In this document: positions 16,696-24,596 of the stretch, in pieces | Numbering within the stretch: the stretch's first letter is position 1 | Layout of the letters: every line of letters starts with the position of its first letter | Assembly (NCBI RefSeq): GCF_000020605.1 | Contig: NC_012781.1 | Location: 2,915,501 to 2,979,500 of the forward strand | Direction: 5' to 3' | Length of the DNA: 64,000 nucleotides | Source of the DNA: Agathobacter rectalis ATCC 33656 | GTDB taxonomy: Bacteria > Bacillota > Clostridia > Lachnospirales > Lachnospiraceae | Translations under genes and position numbers: made by a program | The notes under the pieces: model-generated | What the model was told of the DNA's origin: nothing | Seen by the model: only the letters and a program-made list of their open reading frames with translations | Databases searched by the model: none

Positions 16696-16736
16696 TTTGT
16701 GTCCTCCTGTTTCTTTCTTCTAAACAATATTTTTCT

Positions 16737-16786
16737 GCCATGTCTGTTTGCAATCAGACATAACTTTATGTAAATCATGATTACAT
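16737..16786 (-). promoter_or_regulatory. promoter module copy 4
   Basis: Dyad ATGTAAATCATGATTACAT. The next dyad has 7-bp arms ATGTCTG and CAGACAT around TTTGCAAT; on the minus strand this gives TTGCAA as -35, about 18 bases and TATTGT as -10. It drives the 130-residue precursor. Confidence 0.6.
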
Positions 16787-16789
16787 CCT

Positions 16790-16900
16790 CTTCTGCTCAT
16801 AACACTTTTATTCCTTTACAGGCATGAATACATCTGCAACCATTGTCTCTTCTTCTTCGTTTCTGTCCACGTAGATCGTATAATTGCAGCCATCCAACTC
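16790..16900. repeat. 111-bp direct repeat, copy 2
   Basis: Second copy of 15366-15476. It includes the intact 3' end of the 158-residue gene and 11 bases of an abandoned hlyD start, after which promoter module 4 begins at once. Confidence 0.9.
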
Positions 16901-17284
16901 AATATCATTCTCAAATGCATACACCCCAAGCTTATCATAAGCGAACTTCAGCTTATCATCCGGTCCGTTATATCTGGCATACAGACAGTTTTTTACACGC
17001 AGCAGAGACTCCATCCTATATGGCTGCTCTACGTTGTGGATAAAGTTGTTCGCCTGGAGCATAAACTGCATGTTGATATCAGGCTCATTATTTTCATCCA
17101 GCTCAACCTTTGAATATTGAATTAACGGTCCGATCTGGTTTGCTCCATGCGTCTGTATGTATGTACTTATTTTGTTAATTTCAGAATCAAAAAGATTTTG
17201 ATCATCTGATTCAAGATCAAGCCTACGGACTATGACGTTTTGGAGTTTCAGTGTTTTGTTTTCATAAATATTTATGCTATTCAT
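16808..17284 (-). CDS. GyrI-like/effector-binding domain protein
   Basis: The 158-residue protein seems to be a single alpha/beta domain resembling GyrI/AraC effector-binding folds: a QFMLQANNFIH strand, ARYNGPDDKLKFAYDKLGVYA and a terminal YTIYVDRNEEEETMVADVFM strand pair. No DNA-binding domain is attached. It is the first gene of the exporter operon after promoter module 5, and its stop originally preceded hlyD. It may bind a peptide or small ligand in immunity or regulation; the role is not known. The start follows AGGAAGTGAATT. Confidence 0.6.
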   Translation of the reverse strand: MNSINIYENKTLKLQNVIVRRLDLESDDQNLFDSEINKISTYIQTHGANQIGPLIQYSKVELDENNEPDINMQFMLQANNFIHNVEQPYRMESLLRVKNCLYARYNGPDDKLKFAYDKLGVYAFENDIELDGCNYTIYVDRNEEEETMVADVFMPVKE

Positions 17285-17319
17285 AATTCACTTCCTTTCT
17301 GATTTTTTATAGTATTGTT

Positions 17320-17370
17320 GTCAGAAGTGTTTGCAACCACTTCTGACTCTATGTAAAAGCTGTTACATAC
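17320..17370 (-). promoter_or_regulatory. promoter module copy 5
   Basis: Arms CAGAAGTG (17322-17329) and CACTTCTG (17338-17345) enclose TTTGCAAC, and the second dyad is ATGTAAAAGCTGTTACAT. On the minus strand TTGCAA is followed by 16 bases and TACTAT. It starts the operon from 17284 downward. Confidence 0.65.
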
Positions 17371-17431
17371 AAAATCACTACCTACTAAACTAAATATTCT
17401 TTCCCATTTAAATATTATAATTACCCATTTC

Positions 17432-17494
17432 TTATCTCTTATTAAAAAATGTCCATATCCACTGTGCCAGATTTTCCAATCCATACGTAACCAT
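17432..17494 (-). CDS. 20-residue peptide, possible pheromone or broken precursor
   Basis: AAAGGAGG stands 8 bases before an ATG that opens a 20-codon frame, MVTYGLENLAQWIWTFFNKR, with an amphipathic look. It lies between the divergent LytTR/GHKL genes and the exporter operon, where a pheromone gene would be expected. Against this, other frames across the same bases are also peptide-like: one contains KHNGYVWIGKSG, similar to KHGGMYIGFDSK in the peptide at 8875-9018, and another contains WHSGYGHFLIRDKKW. The site may thus be a frameshifted relic of a peptide gene. No GG leader is present in the ATG frame. Confidence 0.35.
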   Translation of the reverse strand: MVTYGLENLAQWIWTFFNKR

Positions 17495-17560
17495 TATGTT
17501 TCGCCTCCTTTGTGACAATCTTATTATTCACCAAGGGATTGTCTACAAGCAACATATATG

Positions 17561-17614
17561 TTATTATCGGTTTGAAATTGTTATTATCGGTTTGAAATTG
17601 TTATTAACGGTCAT
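17561..17614. promoter_or_regulatory. two and a half direct repeats of 20 bp (LytTR operator candidate)
   Basis: TTATTATCGGTTTGAAATTG occurs twice in tandem (17561-17580, 17581-17600), followed by a partial copy TTATTAACGGTCAT. The reverse complement carries ACCGTTA and ACCGATA, close to AgrA/LytTR half-sites, and the 20-base period suits paired LytTR domains. It is 21-74 bases upstream of the regulator gene, with the peptide frame on the other side. Confidence 0.6.
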
Positions 17615-17634
17615 AATTATAAAAGAGGAACACT

Positions 17635-18372
17635 ATGAGCCCTACAAAATATGCTATTGCCATTTGTGATGATGAAAAATACTGGCAGAATCAAATTCTT
17701 AATTGTTGTAAACTTTTGGAGAACGATATAAATTTTAATTTTGAATACCATATATTTTCATCTGGCGAAGATGTACTTAAATACCAGAGCAATATTGATA
17801 TTTTGTTACTAGACGAAGAATTGCCAGGCACTTCCGGACAGTCAATTAAAGAACAGTTTGAAGCTTCAAACAAAAATACCATTATTATTTTTATTACCAG
17901 TCATAACGAAATAGTCTACGATTCTTTTGGTAAAAATGTATACGGATTTATCACAAAACCTATCAATCAAACGAATTTCAACAAGACTCTAAAGAAAACT
18001 ATAAATAAAACAATAGCTGCAAAATATCTGACTCTTCCAGACTCAATTAATGATAATATCACTCTTTCATATCGTGATATTACCTATATGAAGGCAAATG
18101 GCAGCTATACCACAATTTATATGAGTGACTCAACCAGTCATCTTATCAGAAAAGGACTGAATGATCTGGAAAAAATCATTACAAACGATACCCTTATAAG
18201 AGTACATAAATCATATATCGTAAACTCATATTACATAAAAAAGTTAAATTCTGATGAACTTATTCTTACTACTGATACTACTGTTCCACTTGCGCGAAGA
18301 CGTAAGAAACAGGTTCAGACTAAGATCGCACAAAATATTTATGAAAAGGCAGAGAGCATATGGAACAATTGA
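17635..18372 (+). CDS. LytTR-family response regulator
   Basis: A 245-residue two-domain regulator. The receiver has acidic pair D12/D13, phospho-acceptor D60 in LLLDEELPG, the conserved threonine in FITSH and lysine in ITKPI. The LytTR DNA-binding domain (about 135-240) has the family core NDTLIRVHKSYIVN. AGAGGA precedes the ATG. It overlaps the kinase gene by 13 bases, so the two are coupled. By position it should control the bacteriocin operons and itself through the 20-bp repeats in front of it, like AgrA, ComE or BlpR. Confidence 0.9.
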   Translation: MSPTKYAIAICDDEKYWQNQILNCCKLLENDINFNFEYHIFSSGEDVLKYQSNIDILLLDEELPGTSGQSIKEQFEASNKNTIIIFITSHNEIVYDSFGKNVYGFITKPINQTNFNKTLKKTINKTIAAKYLTLPDSINDNITLSYRDITYMKANGSYTTIYMSDSTSHLIRKGLNDLEKIITNDTLIRVHKSYIVNSYYIKKLNSDELILTTDTTVPLARRRKKQVQTKIAQNIYEKAESIWNN

Positions 18373-19616
18373 ACACCGTAATTTTCGATATCGTAATAGA
18401 ATTTTTACTTATTTTTTTATTGTACTCAGATACAATAAAAACCTCATTATATAAATTTTATACATGTGCTGTTATTTTCTTTTTCTCTGTTGTATTACTA
18501 TACGTTCTACCAAATATAGCTTCTCCACTTATTGATTTTTTTCTTGAAATGCTGTTAGTATTTATCTTATTAACAGACAAATGGTACAATAAAATCGTTT
18601 CATTTGTCCTTGTATATATTTTGGATTCATTACTCTATCAGGCTCTTGCTCTTATTTGCGATTTAATCTTAGGTTTTCCAATATTTGTTGGCATGAATAC
18701 GGTTAAAGAAAAAAATATAATAAAAACCATAGTAATCCTGATGCTGGCAATTGCTCTTTTTATAAAAATCAGGAAAAAATACCACTTTTCCTTATCTTTA
18801 AAAAATAAAATTTTTATATGCGGATATACAGGTACTATATGTATTATATTATCAATTTCACAGCTATACCAGAATCTGATTAATAGTTACTTTTTGTATT
18901 CATTTGCCTTACTGTGCATTGTATCATCAGGAATTATACTAGCTTACATTATCTCTTTATCCGAAAGAAATATAAATTATGAAAATCTACAGAAACAAAC
19001 TCAGTATGTAAATATTTTAAAGCATTATTATAACGAAACCAAAGAGAAAAACTTAGAAATTCGCAAACTAAAACACGATATCAAAAATCAAGTTAATGTT
19101 TTATCCCAGTTACTGGAATCCGAAAACTATAAAGAAGCATTAAACTATATCGATTCTCTTAAAAAGCACACTTTAAATAAAACGCCTTCCATAATTGATA
19201 CTGGAAATGTTCTTGTAAATGCTATTATTATGCAAAAGCAGGCAGAATATCCTGACATAAAAATCATATCTAAGGGGGCTATAAGAAACAATCTCACCGT
19301 TAACGACTATGATTTATGCAGTATATTGAACAATCTTCTGGATAATGCTCTTGAATACAGTGCCAAGAATAATTTTAGTACCGTCTGGTTAAACATATAT
19401 CTGGAAGCTTCTGTTTTGCTCATAGACGTTGTTAATAATATATCCGCACCTATAGATATCAGTAAATTCTCTTCAACCACAAAAGCTGATAGTATAAATC
19501 ACGGACTTGGATTAGCAATTGTTAAAGAAACGGTTCATTATTACAATGGTTCACTTAAATATGAACTCTCTGAATCACAAATAACTGCTAAAGTTCGGTT
19601 GTTTACTGTGGAATAA
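18360..19616 (+). CDS. GHKL-domain sensor histidine kinase (AgrC/ComD type)
   Basis: A 418-residue kinase with six to seven N-terminal membrane helices (to about residue 205), a short coiled coil, a H-box KLKHDIKNQVNV, N-box LNNLLDNALEYS and G-box HGLGLAIVKETV. This is the HPK10 group that senses peptide pheromones at the outer face of the membrane. Its partner is the overlapping LytTR regulator. The pheromone may be one of the exported double-glycine peptides or the 20-residue peptide encoded just upstream; sequence does not decide. Confidence 0.9.
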   Translation: MEQLNTVIFDIVIEFLLIFLLYSDTIKTSLYKFYTCAVIFFFSVVLLYVLPNIASPLIDFFLEMLLVFILLTDKWYNKIVSFVLVYILDSLLYQALALICDLILGFPIFVGMNTVKEKNIIKTIVILMLAIALFIKIRKKYHFSLSLKNKIFICGYTGTICIILSISQLYQNLINSYFLYSFALLCIVSSGIILAYIISLSERNINYENLQKQTQYVNILKHYYNETKEKNLEIRKLKHDIKNQVNVLSQLLESENYKEALNYIDSLKKHTLNKTPSIIDTGNVLVNAIIMQKQAEYPDIKIISKGAIRNNLTVNDYDLCSILNNLLDNALEYSAKNNFSTVWLNIYLEASVLLIDVVNNISAPIDISKFSSTTKADSINHGLGLAIVKETVHYYNGSLKYELSESQITAKVRLFTVE

Positions 19617-19636
19617 CTCCAACATACAACTAAAGG

Positions 19637-19671
19637 CGGCAAATTGCCAACAACTTGTTGACGATTTGCCG
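19637..19671 (+). terminator. terminator after the kinase gene
   Basis: Arms CGGCAAAT and ATTTGCCG with an inner CAACAACTTGTTG dyad, followed by TCTCTTATTTTCTT. It closes the two-component operon 20 bases after the stop. Confidence 0.75.
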
Positions 19672-19678
19672 TCTCTTA

Positions 19679-19735
19679 TTTTCTTACCACTTTATACCAA
19701 TGTGATACGATATTTTGCGATACTTTACGAGGTTT
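19679..19735. repeat. 57-bp direct repeat flanking VbhA, left copy
   Basis: The 57 bases, beginning TTTTCTTACCACTTTATACC, recur at 20257-20313 with two mismatches and the same orientation. The pair encloses 521 bases with one antitoxin gene. It resembles the footprint of an integrated element (attachment sites) or a duplication. Confidence 0.85.
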
Positions 19736-19885
19736 CTTCCAGGCAGGTCTTTGTATTCTCTTTTTTCAGCAAAGCCGCTATTTCAAACCTGCGGCTATTT
19801 CGCCAGGTAATACCCAGTACTTAGTGGCAAGCCGCCACTAACCGGGCAATGGTTGCACCCTTGTAGCCCACATATAAACCAATAA

Positions 19886-20074
19886 TCATACTCTTGATCC
19901 TTCAACCTTCTTCTTGGATACTCTGTATTTCTTATTTAATTCTGAAATTGCATCTGTAGCAGAAACTTTCTTGGTTAAGACATTTCTTACTCTTTGACGA
20001 CATTCTGCATCAAATGGCATGCTTTCCATTTTGAAGCTGGATTCAATACTGCTTACTCTTCTATCAACTGTCAT
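19886..20074 (-). CDS. VbhA-family antitoxin, without toxin
   Basis: The 62 residues include VRNVLTKKVSATDAISELNK, the conserved core of VbhA-like antitoxins that block Fic-domain AMP transferases (VbhT) by placing an inhibitory helix over the ATP site. The inhibitory motif of VbhA is (S/T)xxxE(G/N); no clear copy is seen, though the family also includes helix-only forms. No Fic gene is present on either side. The gene lies between 57-bp direct repeats, and VbhA genes are common on conjugative elements, so it is probably cargo left by such an element. GGGAAAGG precedes the ATG. Confidence 0.75.
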   Translation of the reverse strand: MTVDRRVSSIESSFKMESMPFDAECRQRVRNVLTKKVSATDAISELNKKYRVSKKKVEGSRV

Positions 20075-20256
20075 ACGCGTATCCTTTCCCTTTCACAGAA
20101 AGGTATTTGTTCTTCTATAGTATACCACAAAACGCTACATCTATACTACAAATTTCCGTATTATGAAAAGCGAACACATAACCGTCTCCGGTGTCATTGT
20201 CATTCCAATTTACCCCCCCCATTGCATTTCAGGTGCTTGCCACTCAGACTTACCAT

Positions 20257-20313
20257 TTTTCTTACCACTTTATACCACTGTGATACGATATTTTGCGATA
20301 CTTTACAAGGTTT
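20257..20313. repeat. 57-bp direct repeat flanking VbhA, right copy
   Basis: Second copy of 19679-19735. The stretch between the antitoxin start and this copy (20094-20256) has no gene that I can support, only a run of eight C at about 20212. Confidence 0.85.
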
Positions 20314-20377
20314 GCAAGCTAATCACTAAAGACCTTCCAGCCCTTGTAAATCAAGCATTTCCGTCACTTTCTGTCAT

Positions 20378-21685
20378 CTACTTCTCATCAACGACCTGGA
20401 AAATGAAAAACTTAAGATAATACGACTCCGGTACATTAGCTGAGTTGGCCCACAGTATCGGATGATCCGGTCCCTGTGTGCGGAACTCCACCTGGCGCAG
20501 CCTCTTGTGAGTTGCCTTTGCCGCTTCCTTGACCGTTTTTGCAAGCAGCTCCTGCGTCATGAAATGAGAGCATGAGCAGGTAGCCAGAAATCCACCATCC
20601 TTAACAAGCTTAAGTCCCTTCATGTTAATCTCGCGGTAGCCCTTTATCGCATTTTTGGTAGCCTCACGCGACTTTGTAAATGCCGGAGGATCCAGAATGA
20701 CTACATCATATTTTTCACCATCTGCAGCGAGCCGTGGCAACTCATCCAGCACATTTGCAACGCGAAACTTCACTGTGTCTGAGAGATTATTTCTCTTCGC
20801 ATTTTCTGTGGCCTGCTTAACCGCATACTCTGATATATCAAGTCCTGTAACCTCACTTGCCCCCGCAATTCCTGCATTGAGAGCAAATGTGCCCATGTGC
20901 GTGAAGCAGTCGAGCACTCTTTTCCCCTTGCAGATACGCTGCATAGCAAGCCTGTTATACTTCTGGTCTAAGAAGAAGCCTGTTTTCTGTCCATTTTCCA
21001 CATCGACCATATAGTGAACTGCGTTTTCTACTATCTCCACATTTGTGTCAAACTCGGCTCCTATAAAGCCTTTTACCTTAGGAAGACCTTCTTTTTTGCG
21101 CTCATTTGCATCACTGCGCTCATATACTCCACGAATATTTATTCCGTCCGCCGCCAGCACTTCCTTTAACAGTTCAACGATTTTCACCTTAAACTGCTCC
21201 ATTCCAAGTGCAAGACACTCCACCACAAGCACATCTGCGTATTTGTCCACTGTAATACCCGGCAGGAAATCAGCCTCGCCAAATATCACACGACAGCAGT
21301 TTAAATCAGGTCTGCCGGTTGTACCAATGCCTGCCACACAAGCCTCACCTGCAGTGTCTGTTTCACCTGCTGCAGACACATTGTCATTGCCTCCTGCCAT
21401 CACCTGCTTGCGATAATCCCAGGCATTTTGCACTCTCATCCTGAGGAAATTGTCATCAATCAGTTGGTCTGCTTTTCTTGTCATCATTCTGATACGGATT
21501 TTTGAATTCTGGTTTATGAAGCCACGCCCCATCGGATATCCGTCGAAATCGTGCACCACAACAATGTCTCCGTTCGTAAAGGTGCCTGTGATTGTGTCTA
21601 TTTCATTGTCAAAAATCCATGCGCCGCCTGCTTTTATAGTGCGTCCTTCGCCTTTTTTCAGTGTTACAATTGTATGATTTTCCAT
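20378..21685 (-). CDS. class I rRNA methyltransferase, RlmI-like (PUA + SAM domain)
   Basis: A 435-residue protein with an N-terminal PUA domain (KKGEGRTIKAGGAWIFDNEI), an RNA-binding middle part and a C-terminal Rossmann methyltransferase (VLDCFTHMGTFALNAGIAGA as SAM loop, catalytic-type DPPAFTKSR). This is the RlmI/YccW family, which methylates C1962 in 23S rRNA at position 5. It is about 30 residues longer than usual because of a glycine/alanine/threonine-rich insert at about residues 97-127 (NVSAAGETDTAGEACVAG) in a surface loop. The insert is in frame and the catalytic motifs are intact. Confidence 0.88.
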   Translation of the reverse strand: MENHTIVTLKKGEGRTIKAGGAWIFDNEIDTITGTFTNGDIVVVHDFDGYPMGRGFINQNSKIRIRMMTRKADQLIDDNFLRMRVQNAWDYRKQVMAGGNDNVSAAGETDTAGEACVAGIGTTGRPDLNCCRVIFGEADFLPGITVDKYADVLVVECLALGMEQFKVKIVELLKEVLAADGINIRGVYERSDANERKKEGLPKVKGFIGAEFDTNVEIVENAVHYMVDVENGQKTGFFLDQKYNRLAMQRICKGKRVLDCFTHMGTFALNAGIAGASEVTGLDISEYAVKQATENAKRNNLSDTVKFRVANVLDELPRLAADGEKYDVVILDPPAFTKSREATKNAIKGYREINMKGLKLVKDGGFLATCSCSHFMTQELLAKTVKEAAKATHKRLRQVEFRTQGPDHPILWANSANVPESYYLKFFIFQVVDEK

Positions 21686-21915
21686 ATTTGTTCCTCTTCT
21701 AAATTACTTCATTATTCCTTGCTAAAATCTGATTATATAGTTTATCTGAAATTCTATAGCCTTTAGAAATAAGTTTATCTGTCGACATTACATTTTAATT
21801 ATATGAAATCCCGGCAATATTTACAATACACAAATATTTCTGCAAAACATGCCGATATATATATTATAATATAATCGTAACAATTATAACATCCGACCGG
21901 TAAATGGAGATAAAT

Positions 21916-23007
21916 ATGATTACAATTAGCTTATGCATGATAGTAAAAAATGAAGAAGAGGTGCTCGAACGATGCCTGAACAGTCTCAAAGGGCTGATGG
22001 ATGAAATCATCATAGTGGACACCGGCTCGACGGACAGCACAAAGGAGATAGCTGCACGATATACGGACAAAATCTATGATTTCTCATGGTGCGATGATTT
22101 TGCTGCGGCCAGGAATTTTTCGTTTTCCAAGGCTACGCAGGAATACATATATGCACCTGATGCCGACGAGGTGCTCGACGATACCAACCGCAGGCGTTTC
22201 ATGATGCTTAAGGCTGCGCTGCTGCCGGAAATTGAGATTGTCCAGATGAAATACATTACTCCAAGCAAATTCAACACAGTGCAAAATTCATCCTCAGAGT
22301 ATCGCCCGAAGCTGTTCAAGAGGCTTCGCACGTTTACATGGATTAATCCGGTGCACGAGACTGTGCGCTTAGAGCCTGTAGTCTATGACAGCGATATCTG
22401 TATACAACATCTGCCGCAGGGCACTCACGGCAAACGTGATTTCACCATATTCAAGCGCTCCTTTGAAAAAAACGGCACCCTGCCAAAAAGTATAGCGACC
22501 ATGTATGCCAAGGAGCTTTTAAAATGCGGAAGCCCCGAGGATTTTACCAATGCCCTGCCATATTTTCAGGGTGAATACCGCAACAGCCCCGACATCGAAT
22601 CCACCTGCGTGCTATCACGCTACTATCGCATGAATGGCGACTACGACAAATTTTTTTCTGTTGCCCTAAAAAATGTAGCAGTTGATGGCTGCAGCGAGGT
22701 GTGCTGTGAGCTCGGTGCGTACTATTTCGACAAGGCAGACTATGAGGAGGCAAGCCTGTGGTATTACAACGCTGCCTTCGAGACAAAGCCGGTACTCGAT
22801 GTGGAGTGCGGCGGTGGCAAGGCGCTTCATGCCCTGTCTGAGTGCTACTCAAGATGGGCTGATGAGAAGCAGAAAAAGCTTGATTCGCTTCCTCCTAAAT
22901 CAAGGAATGTATTTAAAGGCGATAAGGAGCTGATTGATTCACTGCGCAGCCAGGCGGCCGATTACCAGAAGCAGGCTGAGGAATGGATGCTTCCGGAGGG
23001 TGACTAG
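21916..23007 (+). CDS. family 2 glycosyltransferase with C-terminal helical repeats
   Basis: From the ATG at 21916, which has GGAG 6 bases before it, the protein has 363 residues. The GT-A domain begins ISLCMIVKNEEEVLERC and has IIIVDTGSTDSTKEIA and the metal-binding APDADEVL. The C-terminal 160 residues carry TPR-like helix pairs (VCCELGAYYFDKADYEEAS). This layout is found in SunS-like and other TPR-glycosyltransferases of Firmicutes, which modify proteins or surface polymers. The acceptor is unknown and it stands alone, not in a polysaccharide cluster. Confidence 0.82.
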   Translation: MITISLCMIVKNEEEVLERCLNSLKGLMDEIIIVDTGSTDSTKEIAARYTDKIYDFSWCDDFAAARNFSFSKATQEYIYAPDADEVLDDTNRRRFMMLKAALLPEIEIVQMKYITPSKFNTVQNSSSEYRPKLFKRLRTFTWINPVHETVRLEPVVYDSDICIQHLPQGTHGKRDFTIFKRSFEKNGTLPKSIATMYAKELLKCGSPEDFTNALPYFQGEYRNSPDIESTCVLSRYYRMNGDYDKFFSVALKNVAVDGCSEVCCELGAYYFDKADYEEASLWYYNAAFETKPVLDVECGGGKALHALSECYSRWADEKQKKLDSLPPKSRNVFKGDKELIDSLRSQAADYQKQAEEWMLPEGD

Positions 23008-23151
23008 CAAAGGCTGTCATATAAAAGTCTCTACCAGCATTTACCAACTTGTAAAATCCTCTCTAAAGTGATAATATAGAGATTATAGGGTTTGTTATTT
23101 TTTTAACGTAGCATTTTGCTACTATCATTTTAGGTATCTAAGGAGGATTTT

Positions 23152-24492
23152 ATGAGCTTTTTAGAAGAGTACAAGCAGAAACTTGTCTCAGCAGATGAGG
23201 CAGTAAAGATTGTCAAATCAGGCGACTGGGTTGACTACGGCTGGTGCACAGGCACACCTGATGCCCTCGACAAGGCACTTGCCAGAAGAACTGATGAACT
23301 TAAGGATGTCAATGTACGTGGTGGTATTTTGCTTAAGCCACTTGCCATTTTCGAGCGTGAGGATGCCGGCGAGCACTTCACATGGAACTCATGGCATATG
23401 GGCGGTTATGAGAGAAAGCTTATCAAGAGAGGCTGTTCTTTCTACTCACCAATCCGTTACTCAGAGCTTCCTCGTTATTATAGAGATTCAACAACACCTG
23501 ACGATGTCGCTATGTTCCAGGTTGCACCGATGGATTCACACGGATACTTCAACTTTGGTCCTAACGCATCTCACCTCGGTGCTGTATGCGAGACTTCAAA
23601 GAAAATCATCGTTGAGGTCAATGAAAACATGCCTCGCTGTCACGGCGGTTCAGAAGCCAATGTACATATTTCACAGGTTTCTTACATTGTTGAGGGTGAC
23701 AACCCTGCAATCGGAGAGCTTGGTGCCGGTGGTCCTGCAACAGATGTAGACAAGAAGGTTGCAGAGCTTATCGTTGACCAGATTCCAAACGGTGCCTGTC
23801 TCCAGCTCGGTATCGGCGGAATGCCAAACGCAGTAGGCTCACTCATCGCTGAGTCAGACCTCAAGGATCTCGGTGTCCACACAGAGATGTACGTTGACGC
23901 ATTCGTTGACATCGCAAAGGCCGGAAAAATCACAGGAGCAAAGAAAAACATCGACCGTTATCGTCAGGCTTACGGCTTCGGTGCCGGAACCAAGAAGATG
24001 TACGATTACCTCGATGAGAATCCTGAGCTCATGAGTGCCCCGGTAAGCTACACAAATGATATCAAAAATATTGCCGCACTTGACAATTTCATCTCAATCA
24101 ATAACTGTGTAGACCTTGACCTCTTCGGACAGATCAGCTCAGAGACCTCAGGCACAAAGCACATCAGCGGTGCCGGCGGACAGCTTGATTTCGTTCTCGG
24201 TGCTTATATGTCAAACGGTGGAAAGAGCTTTATCTGCTGCTCTTCAACTTTCACCGACAAGCAGGGCGTAGTTCACTCACGTATCCGTCCTACTCTTGTA
24301 GAGGGTTCTGTCGTTACTGACACAAGAGCCAATACTCACTATATCGTTACAGAGTATGGTATGGTAAATGTAAAGGGTCTTTCTACATGGCAGAAAGCAG
24401 AGGCAATCATCTCAGTTGCTCATCCTGATTTCCGTGATGAGCTCATCAAAGAGGCTGAGAAGATGCACATTTGGAAAAGATCTAACAAATAA
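23152..24492 (+). CDS. but: butyryl-CoA:acetate CoA-transferase
   Basis: The 446-residue enzyme belongs to the acetyl-CoA hydrolase/4-hydroxybutyrate CoA-transferase family. It has the catalytic glutamate E245 in [13 protein letters not shown] and the CoA-binding glycine loops [11 protein letters not shown] and [20 protein letters not shown]. It moves CoA from butyryl-CoA to acetate, releasing butyrate: the last step of butyrate formation in Roseburia, Agathobacter and Faecalibacterium. The sequence agrees closely with what I recall of the Agathobacter/Roseburia enzyme. AGGAGG lies 8 bases before ATG. Codon choice is strongly biased, as in highly expressed genes. It is monocistronic, with a strong terminator. 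Confidence 0.93.
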   Translation: MSFLEEYKQKLVSADEAVKIVKSGDWVDYGWCTGTPDALDKALARRTDELKDVNVRGGILLKPLAIFEREDAGEHFTWNSWHMGGYERKLIKRGCSFYSPIRYSELPRYYRDSTTPDDVAMFQVAPMDSHGYFNFGPNASHLGAVCETSKKIIVEVNENMPRCHGGSEANVHISQVSYIVEGDNPAIGELGAGGPATDVDKKVAELIVDQIPNGACLQLGIGGMPNAVGSLIAESDLKDLGVHTEMYVDAFVDIAKAGKITGAKKNIDRYRQAYGFGAGTKKMYDYLDENPELMSAPVSYTNDIKNIAALDNFISINNCVDLDLFGQISSETSGTKHISGAGGQLDFVLGAYMSNGGKSFICCSSTFTDKQGVVHSRIRPTLVEGSVVTDTRANTHYIVTEYGMVNVKGLSTWQKAEAIISVAHPDFRDELIKEAEKMHIWKRSNK

Positions 24493-24518
24493 TTATCTTT
24501 GGATATAATTTTTACAAT

Positions 24519-24557
24519 AAAAGCGGTTTCAGGATGCAATGTCCTGAAACCGCTTTT
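24519..24557. terminator. bidirectional terminator after but
   Basis: Perfect 16-bp arms AAAAGCGGTTTCAGGA and the reverse complement around TGCAATG. The A and T ends make it work for but and for the convergent editing-protein gene. Confidence 0.92.
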
Positions 24558-24596
24558 GTGTTATTAATCCGTCCCACAAACTATATTTTCAAAAAG

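Noticed and set aside
17281-17484. 67-codon frame starting MDWKIWHSGYG as the main gene here
   Set aside because: Its ATG is 18 bases past the ribosome site that fits the 20-codon frame, and its second half runs through promoter module 5. Kept only as a possible relic.
19736-19885. 22-codon frame after the VbhA gene (MIIGLYVGYKG start) as the beginning of a Fic toxin
   Set aside because: It overlaps the VbhA stop but ends after 22 codons and contains no Fic motif; no toxin can be supported.
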